Shown: positions 21,329 to 29,807 of the stretch, piece by piece
How positions within the stretch are numbered: the first letter of the stretch is position 1
Layout of the letters: each line of letters opens with the position of its first letter
Source of the DNA: Bacteroidia bacterium
Lineage (GTDB): Bacteria; Bacteroidota; Bacteroidia; Flavobacteriales; Flavobacteriaceae
Assembly (NCBI GenBank): GCA_030430535.1
Contig: JAUIKY010000028.1
Span: forward strand, 1 to 47,830
Length of the DNA stretch: 47,830 nt
Direction of reading: 5' to 3'
Notes under the pieces: generated by a model
Databases searched by the model: none
Told to the model about the DNA's origin: nothing
What the model saw: the letters and a program-made list of their open reading frames with translations, nothing else
Program-made: the position numbers and the translations under genes

Positions 21329-22348
21329 ATGAGGTTAAACAAAGTAATCCAATCAACTTTAATTATCGCCTTAGTTTCAATCGTAACTGTTGAGGCCCAA
21401 AGCCAGTCTAAAACGACTTCCGAAGCACAAAACGAAAACATTATCCATACTTGGCAACCAAAAGGAAATCCCATTGTAACCCATAAATACACTGCCGATG
21501 CGGCCGCTTTGGTACACAACGATACCTTGTTTATTTATACGGGCGAGGATTTTAAAGGCGGGCAAAACCGTTACAATATTTTAAACTGGTGCGTATTTGC
21601 CACAACCGATATGAAAACGTTTTGGGAATATAAAACCCCGTTAAAAGCAACCGATTTTTCATGGGGAGAACCCAATGCCGCTTGGGCCAGTCAGGTGATT
21701 GAACGCAACGGGAAATTCTATTGGTACACCAGCTCGCAAACCACGGGTATTGGCGTGGCGGTTTCAGACCGTCCGGAAGGGCCTTTTAAAGATGCCATCG
21801 GGAAACCATTGTTTACAAATGAAGATAGCTTCGGAAAAAAACACAGTTGGCGAACCATAGATCCTAGTGTGTTTATTGACGACGATGGCCAAGCCTGGAT
21901 TTATTGGGGCAACGGAGCCTGTTGGGTAGCGAAATTAAACGAAGATATGGTATCGTATGATAAAGATTACGGGATAAAAATGGTTGATATTCAGGGCGAC
22001 ATGGAGTTTCCTTTTACCGAAGCACCGTGGATTCAAAAGCGAAACGGAAAATATTTACTGTCTTTTGCCATTGGTTTTCCAGAGCGCATTGCTTACGCCA
22101 TGAGCGACAAACCTGAAGGGCCTTACGAGTATAAAGGTATCATCAACGAAATAGCAGGAAACAGTAATACCAACCATCAGGCGCTTATTGATTTTAAAGG
22201 CGAATCGTATTTTATTTATCACAACGGAGGCATTCAAACCGATGGCGGAAGTTTTAGTCGTTCCATTTGTATCGATAAACTGGAATACAATGAAGATGGT
22301 ACTATAAAACCAGTAATCATGACTACTTCTGGAATTTTCAAAAAATAA
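21329..22348 (+). CDS. Single-domain GH43 enzyme, duplicate of preceding gene's C-terminal domain
   Basis: A 339-residue secreted protein (signal peptide cut near VEAQS). GH43 catalytic residues: Asp57 in YTADAAAL, Asp in TIDPSVF, Glu in FTEAPWI. The sequence tracks domain 2 of the preceding tandem GH43 along its whole length, with long identical runs such as GIGVAVSDRPEGPFKDA, EIAGNSNTNHQA and FIYHNGGIQTDGGS, which points to duplication. It probably removes arabinofuranose- or xylose-type side chains in the periplasm. It is preceded by an operator palindrome, so may head its own transcript. Confidence 0.9.
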   Translation: MRLNKVIQSTLIIALVSIVTVEAQSQSKTTSEAQNENIIHTWQPKGNPIVTHKYTADAAALVHNDTLFIYTGEDFKGGQNRYNILNWCVFATTDMKTFWEYKTPLKATDFSWGEPNAAWASQVIERNGKFYWYTSSQTTGIGVAVSDRPEGPFKDAIGKPLFTNEDSFGKKHSWRTIDPSVFIDDDGQAWIYWGNGACWVAKLNEDMVSYDKDYGIKMVDIQGDMEFPFTEAPWIQKRNGKYLLSFAIGFPERIAYAMSDKPEGPYEYKGIINEIAGNSNTNHQALIDFKGESYFIYHNGGIQTDGGSFSRSICIDKLEYNEDGTIKPVIMTTSGIFKK

Positions 22349-22358
22349 ACAGCAAACT

Positions 22359-24197
22359 ATGAAACTAAAATCTGTTATCAAATTAGCGTTTCTTGCCCTA
22401 ATTGTAGTGGCATGCAACACCAAAGAAAGACACGACCCCAACTTTAAAAATTGGGCAAAAACACCACCCATGGGTTGGAACAGTTGGGACTGTTTTGGGC
22501 CATCGGTAGTTGAAGATGAAGTTAAAGCCAATGCCGATTATATGGCAGAACATTTAAAGGAATTTGGTTGGGAATATATTGTGGTCGATATTCGTTGGTA
22601 TGTCGATAACCAAACTACGGGGCATTATAACGCCTATGATAAATCGGATTTTATTATTGACGAATACGGCAGGTACATGCCATCGCCAACCCGTTTTCCA
22701 TCTTCAGCCAACGGGTCGGGTTTTAAACCCTTGGCAGACTATATTCACAGTAAAGGATTGAAATTCGGAATCCACATTATGCGCGGTGTACCAAAGGAAG
22801 CCGTTTTCAATAAATTGCCAATTAAGAATACTGATATTACCGCCGATCAAATTTATTCAACCGAGCATGAATGCACATGGCTTCAGGACAATTATACGGT
22901 AGTTTCTGGAAAACCGGGTGCGCAGGAATATTACAATTCCATTTTGGATTTGTACGCCGAATGGGGTGTGGATTTCATAAAAGTTGACGACTTGTCCAGA
23001 CCGTACCATGACAAGGAAATTGAGATGATCCGCAAGGCCATTGACCAAACGGGGCGTCCTATTGTATTGAGTATGTCGCCAGGAGCCACCCCTATCGATG
23101 AGTATGCCCACGCCACTGCCCACGCCAATATGTGGCGCACCATCGACGACTTTTGGGATAACTGGGCGCAGTTAAATTATTCCTTCGAAAAATGTGCTGA
23201 ATGGGCACCCTACATATCAGAAGGGGCATGGCCCGATGCCGATATGTTGCCTTTGGGGAAATTCATTCGGGGCGAACGCGCTACCAATCGCTATACCAAG
23301 TTCACTGAAGATGAACAGTACACTTTAATGACGCTTTGGACAATGTTTAAATCGCCATTAATGTTCGGGGGGAATTTGCCCGATAACAAAGAATTCACCA
23401 ATTCACTATTGACCAACAAAGAGGTTTTGGAAGTGCACAGCAAATCCGTCAACAACAAAGAATGGTTCAACCAAAACGATTTGATTGGCTGGGTGGCCGA
23501 CGATCCTGAGAGCAATGATAAATTTGTGGCGGTTTTCAATAGTGCCGGCGATGGCTTTGTCACTACAAAAAATTTATTATATCGTAGTGGCACGGTATCG
23601 CATTTAACCGATGGCTTTGGTGAACATATTGATGTTGAATTGCCCAAAGGTAGCTCTGATTTATATTTAATTGTAAACGACGGTGGAGATGGTTATACGT
23701 ATGACCATGCCAATTGGATTAATCCAACACTTCATTTAGACGATGGAAGTACGGTAAAATTGACCGATTTAACTTGGGAAAAAGCATTCGCTGGATGGGA
23801 AAGTGTAAAATTAAACAAAAGCGTATTTGGAAGTCCTTTAAATGTAAAGGGAGTAGAATATAAAAATGGTATTGGCACGCATTCTAAGTCGATAATATAT
23901 TACAAAATTCCAGAAAATACGGTGCGATTTACAGCTTTCGCAGGATTAGATATACAGGGAACAAGATTTGAAGGCGGTTCTACGGTTGAGTTTATGATTT
24001 CCACCGAAGACCCAACGCCAAAAAATGAAGCACCAACGGCTATTCCAATTAATCTTACGGAGCTAGGTTTTTCGGGTAAATGTACCGTTCGCGACTTATG
24101 GAACCATAAAGATTTGGGAGCATTTTCAGGTTCAGATTTTGCGCCTGTAATTAACTATCATGGGGCGGGGTTGTATCGTATTTCAGAAATTCGTTAG
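22359..24197 (+). CDS. GH27 enzyme with inserted NPCBM: alpha-galactosidase or beta-L-arabinopyranosidase
   Basis: A 612-residue lipoprotein (lipobox VVAC). The GH27 barrel starts at TPPMGWNSWDCFGP. The nucleophile is Asp210 in DFIKVDDLS and the acid/base Asp264 in WRTIDDF. In classical alpha-galactosidases the sugar-binding loop reads xIDDCW; here it is VVDIRW (Asp77-Ile78), with Ile in place of the second Asp. I recall a GH27 beta-L-arabinopyranosidase from Geobacillus having Ile at the corresponding place, so that activity is plausible. An NPCBM-type module (about 465-550; GVEYKNGIGTHS) sits between the barrel and the C-terminal beta-sandwich (LGFSGKCTVRDLWNHKDLG). It starts 10 bp after the GH43 stop. 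Confidence 0.88.
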   Translation: MKLKSVIKLAFLALIVVACNTKERHDPNFKNWAKTPPMGWNSWDCFGPSVVEDEVKANADYMAEHLKEFGWEYIVVDIRWYVDNQTTGHYNAYDKSDFIIDEYGRYMPSPTRFPSSANGSGFKPLADYIHSKGLKFGIHIMRGVPKEAVFNKLPIKNTDITADQIYSTEHECTWLQDNYTVVSGKPGAQEYYNSILDLYAEWGVDFIKVDDLSRPYHDKEIEMIRKAIDQTGRPIVLSMSPGATPIDEYAHATAHANMWRTIDDFWDNWAQLNYSFEKCAEWAPYISEGAWPDADMLPLGKFIRGERATNRYTKFTEDEQYTLMTLWTMFKSPLMFGGNLPDNKEFTNSLLTNKEVLEVHSKSVNNKEWFNQNDLIGWVADDPESNDKFVAVFNSAGDGFVTTKNLLYRSGTVSHLTDGFGEHIDVELPKGSSDLYLIVNDGGDGYTYDHANWINPTLHLDDGSTVKLTDLTWEKAFAGWESVKLNKSVFGSPLNVKGVEYKNGIGTHSKSIIYYKIPENTVRFTAFAGLDIQGTRFEGGSTVEFMISTEDPTPKNEAPTAIPINLTELGFSGKCTVRDLWNHKDLGAFSGSDFAPVINYHGAGLYRISEIR

Positions 24198-24199
24198 TT

Positions 24200-25219
24200 A
24201 TGGGTAACGTGATATTTTTTAGAAGAGTACAGCTTGCAATCTTGTCGTTTGCCTTTTTGGGAACAACGTTAAGTTTTGCCCAAAATAGAACACCAAGGGT
24301 TAAAGAAAATATCCCATTGGATTCTATTGTATTGAGTGACCCAGCCATTTTAGCTGATAAAGTCACCAAGATGTATTACATGACTGGTACAGGGGGCAAG
24401 CTTTGGAAAAGTAAAGATTTAAAATTATGGACAGGGCCGTTTCATGTAACCAAAACAGACCCCAATTCATGGATGGGGCCAAAGCCCATGATCTGGGCAG
24501 CCGAACTGCATCAGTATAAAAATAAATATTACTACTTCGCCACCTTTACCAACCGTGATGTTAAAATCGATACCGTTGCTGGAAATGTAATTGAGCGACG
24601 CGCAAGCCATATTCTGGTTAGCGATACGTCCGACGGACCTTATGTACCGATGAAAGATGACATTTATCTGCCTGCAGATAAACCCACTTTAGATGGCACG
24701 TTTTGGGTGGATACCGACGGAAAACCATACATGGTATATTGCTATGAATGGTTGCAAAATGGCAATGGCACTATGGAAAAAATAGAACTGAAACCCGATT
24801 TAAGCGGTTCCGTTGGCAATGGCAAATTATTGTTTAAGGCTAGCGACTCGCCTTGGAGCAAAGAAAAAGATGCTGATGGAAAAGAGAAACCCCATAAAGT
24901 TACTGACGGGCCTTATTTGTTCAAAACCGGAACGGGACGTTTGGGTATGATATGGACAAGCTGGCAGCACGATGTGTATGTTCAGGGCGTGGCCTATTCC
25001 GAAAGCGGAACATTGGATGGCCCTTGGATTCAGGAAAAGGACATTATAACACCACCAAATTTTGGGCATGGCATGTTGTTCGAAACCTTTGAAGGCAAAA
25101 CACTAATGTCTGTACATAGCCATAAGAAAATCAATGGGAGGTATCACCGCGTGCCCCATTTGTTTGAAGTGGATTTGTTAGGAGATAAGTTGGAGGTTTT
25201 ACAGCTTTGGAAGAATTAA
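24200..25219 (+). CDS. GH43-like five-bladed propeller enzyme
   Basis: A 339-residue secreted protein (signal peptide cut near SFAQN). Base Asp47 in VLSDPAIL and pKa Asp165 in PTLDGTFW are in place. At the acid position, where GH43 normally reads EGP, this protein reads TDGPYLF (Asp236). Either Asp serves as the acid, the real acid is elsewhere, or the protein is a weak or non-catalytic variant. It has no close resemblance to the other GH43 proteins of the window, so it is a different subfamily. It starts 2 bp after the GH27 stop, so is translationally coupled to it; the two may act on the same linkage region. Confidence 0.82.
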   Translation: MGNVIFFRRVQLAILSFAFLGTTLSFAQNRTPRVKENIPLDSIVLSDPAILADKVTKMYYMTGTGGKLWKSKDLKLWTGPFHVTKTDPNSWMGPKPMIWAAELHQYKNKYYYFATFTNRDVKIDTVAGNVIERRASHILVSDTSDGPYVPMKDDIYLPADKPTLDGTFWVDTDGKPYMVYCYEWLQNGNGTMEKIELKPDLSGSVGNGKLLFKASDSPWSKEKDADGKEKPHKVTDGPYLFKTGTGRLGMIWTSWQHDVYVQGVAYSESGTLDGPWIQEKDIITPPNFGHGMLFETFEGKTLMSVHSHKKINGRYHRVPHLFEVDLLGDKLEVLQLWKN

Positions 25220-25232
25220 AAATAGCATAAAA

Positions 25233-27170
25233 ATGAAAAAATATTTAGTTGTATGGCTCCTTTTGGGCGTGTCTATCTCCTTAAAAGCACAAACAGTGAG
25301 TAGCCCCGACGGGCTGTTGAGTCTTAATTTTTTTGTTGACAAAGGAGAGGCGTTTTATCAAGTTGATTATAAAAATCAAGTCGTGCTCGAAAGGTCGCCA
25401 TTGGGGCTCATTACCAGTGGTGGGGATTTTAGTAGGGGACTTTCACTAGTGGGCAGTGAGCAAACTTCAATTAAAAACAACTACGCCTTAACTAGAATTA
25501 AACAATCGGCTGTGGAATATCACGCCAATGAGTTAAAACTGGCTTTAATTAATCAGGACAATCAAAAATTCGAAATTGTTTTTAGGATAAGCAATAATAA
25601 TATTGGTTTCAATTATCATTTATTTCAGCATAGCGAGGTAGCAAATAGTATCATTCATAAAGAAATTACGGGCTTTAACTTTCCAAGTCAAACAACTACT
25701 TTTCTATCTCCCCAAGCTTCGCCCGGTAGTGGTTGGAAAGGCACAAAGCCAAGTTATGAAGAAGAATATGTAGCGGATCAACTTATTGGTACAGCTTCTA
25801 AATATGGTGAGGGCTATACTTTTCCGGGATTATTCCATATTGGCGACAATGCCTGGGCTCTGGTTTCAGAAACTGGCGTGACCAGTAAATATTGTGGTTC
25901 ACATCTTTCAGAGGCGAACAAAGATGGTGTTTATTCCATAGCTTTTCCAAACCCTAAAGAAAACAATGGTATTGGAAATGCTTCACCAGCAATAGGTTTT
26001 CCAGGCTCAACACCTTGGCGTACCATAACGGTTGGTGATAATTTAAAACCCATTGTGGAAACAACCATTCCGTTCGATTTGGTTGAACCTTTATACAAAC
26101 CTTCACAAGAATATGAGTACGGTCGAGCCACTTGGAGTTGGATTATGTGGCAGGATAACAGTATGAATTACGCCGATCAAGTTGCTTACATCGACCTTGC
26201 GCACCAAATGGGTTACGAGTATATTTTAATAGATGCGTTTTGGGACGAAAACATAGGTTACAGTAAAATGGAAACTTTAATAGCCTATGCTCAGAGTAAA
26301 AATGTAGATGTGTTTTTGTGGTATAATTCGAATGGATATTGGAATAACGCACCGCAAGGGCCGAAGCATAAAATGGACACTTCAATTGCCCGTAAAAAGG
26401 AAATGGAATGGTTGCAGAAAGTGGGGGTAAAAGGTCTTAAAGTCGATTTTTTTGGAGGTGATAAGCAAGAAACCATGAGGCTGTATGAAGATATCCTTTC
26501 GGATGCGAACGATTACGGGTTGATGGTGGTTTTTCATGGTTGCACCTTACCTCGGGGTTGGGAAAAAATGTTTCCTAATTATGTTGGGAGCGAAGCTGTT
26601 TTGGCTTCCGAAAATTTGATATTTACACAACATGCCAATGATTATGAAGCATACAATGCCAGTTTGCATCCGTTTATAAGGAATGCTGTTGGGAGCATGG
26701 AATTTGGTCCCGTGCTGCTCAACAAACGCCACAACCGAACCAACGACGGTGGAACGGTAAGGAAAACAACCGATGTATTTCAATTAGCCACGGCAATACT
26801 CTTTCAAAGCCCGGTTCAAATGTTTGCTCTCGCTCCAAATAATTTGGAAGATGCGCCTTCTGTTGCCATAGATTTTATGAAACATGTGCCGACCACTTGG
26901 GACGAAACGGTTTTTATTGATGGCTATCCAGGTAAATATTGTGTCTTGGCCAGACGACATAAAAATGAGTGGTATGTTGTGGGCGTTAATGCAAAAAAGG
27001 AAGTCCTGACCTTAAACATAGAACTGCCCATGTTTTCTGGGAAGTCAGTCAAATGTTTGATTGATAATAATCAAGTAGAGACTGAGAAAAAAGAAATAAA
27101 AGTAAAAGGAAACGGCAGGGTAGATTTACGTATTCAGCCAAATGGGGGCGTGGTTTTATTTGATAAATAA
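25233..27170 (+). CDS. GH97 glycosidase, retaining type
   Basis: A 645-residue secreted protein (signal peptide cut near LKAQT). N-terminal beta-super-sandwich (about 20-285), TIM barrel (about 290-570) and C-terminal beta domain. GH97 contains inverting enzymes (SusB type, Glu base) and retaining enzymes with an Asp nucleophile. Here GLKVDFFGGD (Asp405) fits the retaining alpha-galactosidase-like group, which also includes beta-L-arabinopyranosidases as far as I recall. FHGCTLPRGWEKMFPNYVGS is a further family signature. Together with the GH27 two genes upstream, it suggests removal of alpha-galactose or beta-L-arabinopyranose caps. The 13-bp spacing places it in the same transcript. Confidence 0.93.
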   Translation: MKKYLVVWLLLGVSISLKAQTVSSPDGLLSLNFFVDKGEAFYQVDYKNQVVLERSPLGLITSGGDFSRGLSLVGSEQTSIKNNYALTRIKQSAVEYHANELKLALINQDNQKFEIVFRISNNNIGFNYHLFQHSEVANSIIHKEITGFNFPSQTTTFLSPQASPGSGWKGTKPSYEEEYVADQLIGTASKYGEGYTFPGLFHIGDNAWALVSETGVTSKYCGSHLSEANKDGVYSIAFPNPKENNGIGNASPAIGFPGSTPWRTITVGDNLKPIVETTIPFDLVEPLYKPSQEYEYGRATWSWIMWQDNSMNYADQVAYIDLAHQMGYEYILIDAFWDENIGYSKMETLIAYAQSKNVDVFLWYNSNGYWNNAPQGPKHKMDTSIARKKEMEWLQKVGVKGLKVDFFGGDKQETMRLYEDILSDANDYGLMVVFHGCTLPRGWEKMFPNYVGSEAVLASENLIFTQHANDYEAYNASLHPFIRNAVGSMEFGPVLLNKRHNRTNDGGTVRKTTDVFQLATAILFQSPVQMFALAPNNLEDAPSVAIDFMKHVPTTWDETVFIDGYPGKYCVLARRHKNEWYVVGVNAKKEVLTLNIELPMFSGKSVKCLIDNNQVETEKKEIKVKGNGRVDLRIQPNGGVVLFDK

Positions 27171-27196
27171 CTTGCTTGAACAATAAACATTAATTC

Positions 27197-29668
27197 ATGA
27201 AACGTTTTTTAAAATTACTCACACCCTTTGTTTTGGGTTTAATGGGGCTTCTTTGGGGTTGCCGCTCCAATTTTCAGCAGCAAAAAGATACCCATAGAAA
27301 ACAACTGTTCAACCACGATTGGAGATTCAACTTGAGTGACGATTCAGAATTCAGTAATCCCGAATATAATGATGGCGATTGGCGAACATTGAGTTTACCT
27401 CACGATTGGAGCATTGAGGGTAAACCTGAGAAAAACAATCCTAGCGGTATTGATGGTGGTTTTTTTCCAACAGGAAAAGGTTGGTACAGAAAATCATTCC
27501 ATGTTTCAGAAGCATTAAAAACCAAAAAAACATCCATTTATTTTGAAGGCGTTTATATGCATTCCGAAGTATTCATCAATGGGAAATCCTTAGGTGTTCA
27601 ACCTTATGGGTATACGTCGTTTCATTACGACCTCACCCCGTATTTGGAATATGGTAAAGAAAATACTATTGCCGTAAGCGTCGATAACTCTAAACAAAAA
27701 AATAGCCGTTGGTACACGGGGTCGGGCATTTACCGCAACGTTTGGTTAACCGTTACGGAGCCCGTTCATATAGCCCACTGGGGTGTTGGTATTACCACCA
27801 AAACCGTTAACGATAGCAGTGCTGTGGTGTCCGTAAAAACGCTAATAAAAAATGAATCGGACAAAGACACGGAATTGATGATTGAAAGTGAATTCGCTTT
27901 TGATAAGCAATATGCCGATGGAAAGGATGTTCACCAATTCACAAAGGGTTTCAAAAGCGTTTTGGTAAAAGCAAACTCTGAAACCACTATTGAACAAGAG
28001 GTTGAAATAAAAACTCCAAGATTGTGGTCTCCCGAAACACCCAATTTGTACAATGTGAATATTGTTCTTAAAGAAGTTGGAAATTCTAAAAAAGCGATAG
28101 ATAGTGTAAAACTGCACCATGGTATCAGAACCATTGAATTTTCTGCAGAAAACGGTTTTGTTCTAAACGGCAAAAAAGTAATCCTCAATGGGGGCTGTGT
28201 ACACCACGACAACGGTGCGCTTGGCGCAGCAGCTTACAACAGGGCTGAAGTGCGTAAAGTACAATTGATGAAAAAAGCAGGGTTCAATGCTTTGAGAACG
28301 TCGCACAATCCGCCTTCTGAAGCCTTTTTAAATACCTGCGATAGTATTGGCATGTTGGTGATGGACGAGGCTTTTGATGGCTGGCGGGCTATGAAAACCA
28401 CTTTAACCCCAATAACACACGATTATGCTTCGCTCTTTGACGATTGGTGGAAGCACGATTTGCAATCTATGGTGTTGCGTGATAGAAACCACCCGTCCAT
28501 TATTATGTGGAGTATTGGCAATGAAATTATTGAACGTACCGAACCGCAAGCTGTTGAAACGGCTAAAATGCTATCAAAAGCGGTTAAAGAAATCGATACC
28601 ACACGTCCGGTAACATCGGCGATGACCACTTGGGGACAAGGCTGGGAAATATTCGATCCACTAATGGCGGCACACGATATAGCGGGCTATAACTACCAGT
28701 TGCATCAAGCAGAAAACGACCATGAGCGCGTGCCGTCCAGAATTATCGTGAATACCGAATCGTACCCCAAAAACGCTTTTTTTATTTGGGATTTAGTGGA
28801 TAAGCACAATTACATTATCGGCGATTTTGTTTGGACGGCCATGGATTATTTGGGCGAATCGGGCATTGGGCGTTATTGTTATCCGGGCGAACCCGATGGC
28901 GAACACTGGCAGGCCAACCTGTATCCTTGGCATGGCGCTTATTGTGGCGATGTGGATTTAACGGGGTGGCGCAAACCCATTTCGCATTACCGAAGTATGC
29001 TTTATAACGACACCGAAAAACTGTATATGGGCGTACGTGAGCCAAACCCGGAGAATGGTGAGATTAAAACAACATCTTGGGCGGTTTGGCCTACTTGGGA
29101 AAGCTGGACCTGGCCGGAGCATGAAGGTAAACCTATTGAAGTGGAGGTATATTCCAAATACCTAAAAGTGCGATTGTATTTAAACGATTCGCTTATTGGA
29201 GAAAAACAAACCACAAGAAAGGAAGAATTTAAAGCACTTTTTAAGGTTCCATATAAAGCGGGAGAATTAAAGGCCGTAGGGATACATGAAGACGAAGAAG
29301 TGGAGGCAGTACTTTTGAAAACAGCCAAGGCGGCTTCAAAAATAACATTGAAAGCAGATCGCTCAACGATACAGGCAGACGGGCAGGATTTAGTTTATGT
29401 AACGGTTGAAATTACTGATGAAGACGGGTTATTAAATCCGAATGCTTCAAACCGATTACAATTCAGTATTTCTGGTCCAGGTGAAATAATCGGCGTTGAT
29501 AATGCCGATTTAAAAGATGCCGATTCATATCAGTCTGATTCGAGAAAGGCTTGGAGGGGAAAAGCTTTGGTGATAGTTAAAAGTAACCGCAAAGCAGGAC
29601 ATATTCAGCTTGAAGTTTCTTCGGAAGGTTTAGAGGTTGAAACCATTAATATATCTTCTAAGTCTTGA
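27197..29668 (+). CDS. GH2 beta-galactosidase-like lipoprotein with DUF4982 (paralogue 2)
   Basis: An 823-residue lipoprotein (lipobox LWGC near residue 22). Same architecture as the product of 12966-15380: jelly roll (LSLPHDWSIEG), Ig-like domain, TIM barrel with acid/base Glu443 in MWSIGNEIIER and nucleophile Glu521 in NTESYPKNAF, DUF4982 and a terminal Ig-like domain (KITLKADRSTIQADGQDLVY). The residues around the nucleophile differ from paralogue 1 (GSENRHD), so the two probably differ in linkage or aglycone preference. The lipid anchor versus the plain signal peptide of paralogue 1 suggests different placement. It is the last gene of the long + strand enzyme series. Confidence 0.92.
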   Translation: MKRFLKLLTPFVLGLMGLLWGCRSNFQQQKDTHRKQLFNHDWRFNLSDDSEFSNPEYNDGDWRTLSLPHDWSIEGKPEKNNPSGIDGGFFPTGKGWYRKSFHVSEALKTKKTSIYFEGVYMHSEVFINGKSLGVQPYGYTSFHYDLTPYLEYGKENTIAVSVDNSKQKNSRWYTGSGIYRNVWLTVTEPVHIAHWGVGITTKTVNDSSAVVSVKTLIKNESDKDTELMIESEFAFDKQYADGKDVHQFTKGFKSVLVKANSETTIEQEVEIKTPRLWSPETPNLYNVNIVLKEVGNSKKAIDSVKLHHGIRTIEFSAENGFVLNGKKVILNGGCVHHDNGALGAAAYNRAEVRKVQLMKKAGFNALRTSHNPPSEAFLNTCDSIGMLVMDEAFDGWRAMKTTLTPITHDYASLFDDWWKHDLQSMVLRDRNHPSIIMWSIGNEIIERTEPQAVETAKMLSKAVKEIDTTRPVTSAMTTWGQGWEIFDPLMAAHDIAGYNYQLHQAENDHERVPSRIIVNTESYPKNAFFIWDLVDKHNYIIGDFVWTAMDYLGESGIGRYCYPGEPDGEHWQANLYPWHGAYCGDVDLTGWRKPISHYRSMLYNDTEKLYMGVREPNPENGEIKTTSWAVWPTWESWTWPEHEGKPIEVEVYSKYLKVRLYLNDSLIGEKQTTRKEEFKALFKVPYKAGELKAVGIHEDEEVEAVLLKTAKAASKITLKADRSTIQADGQDLVYVTVEITDEDGLLNPNASNRLQFSISGPGEIIGVDNADLKDADSYQSDSRKAWRGKALVIVKSNRKAGHIQLEVSSEGLEVETINISSKS

Positions 29669-29703
29669 AAATGAAAGCTATCACAGTAAATTGAGTAAGT
29701 CGT

Positions 29704-29742
29704 AAAAAAGGGATTAGCTTATTTGTACTAAACCCTTTTTTT
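29704..29742. terminator. Bidirectional terminator between convergent units
   Basis: AAAAAAGGGATTAG (29704-29717) pairs with CTAAACCCTTTTTT (29728-29741) apart from one A-A mismatch, with a 10-nt loop and A/T tracts on both sides. It serves the + strand GH2 gene and, read the other way, the - strand GH31 gene ending at 29808. Confidence 0.85.
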
Positions 29743-29807
29743 AACATTTTAATATAATTATGAATAGTGTATTGTATGTTGAATGAAATACGCCTTTTAC
29801 AATTGTC

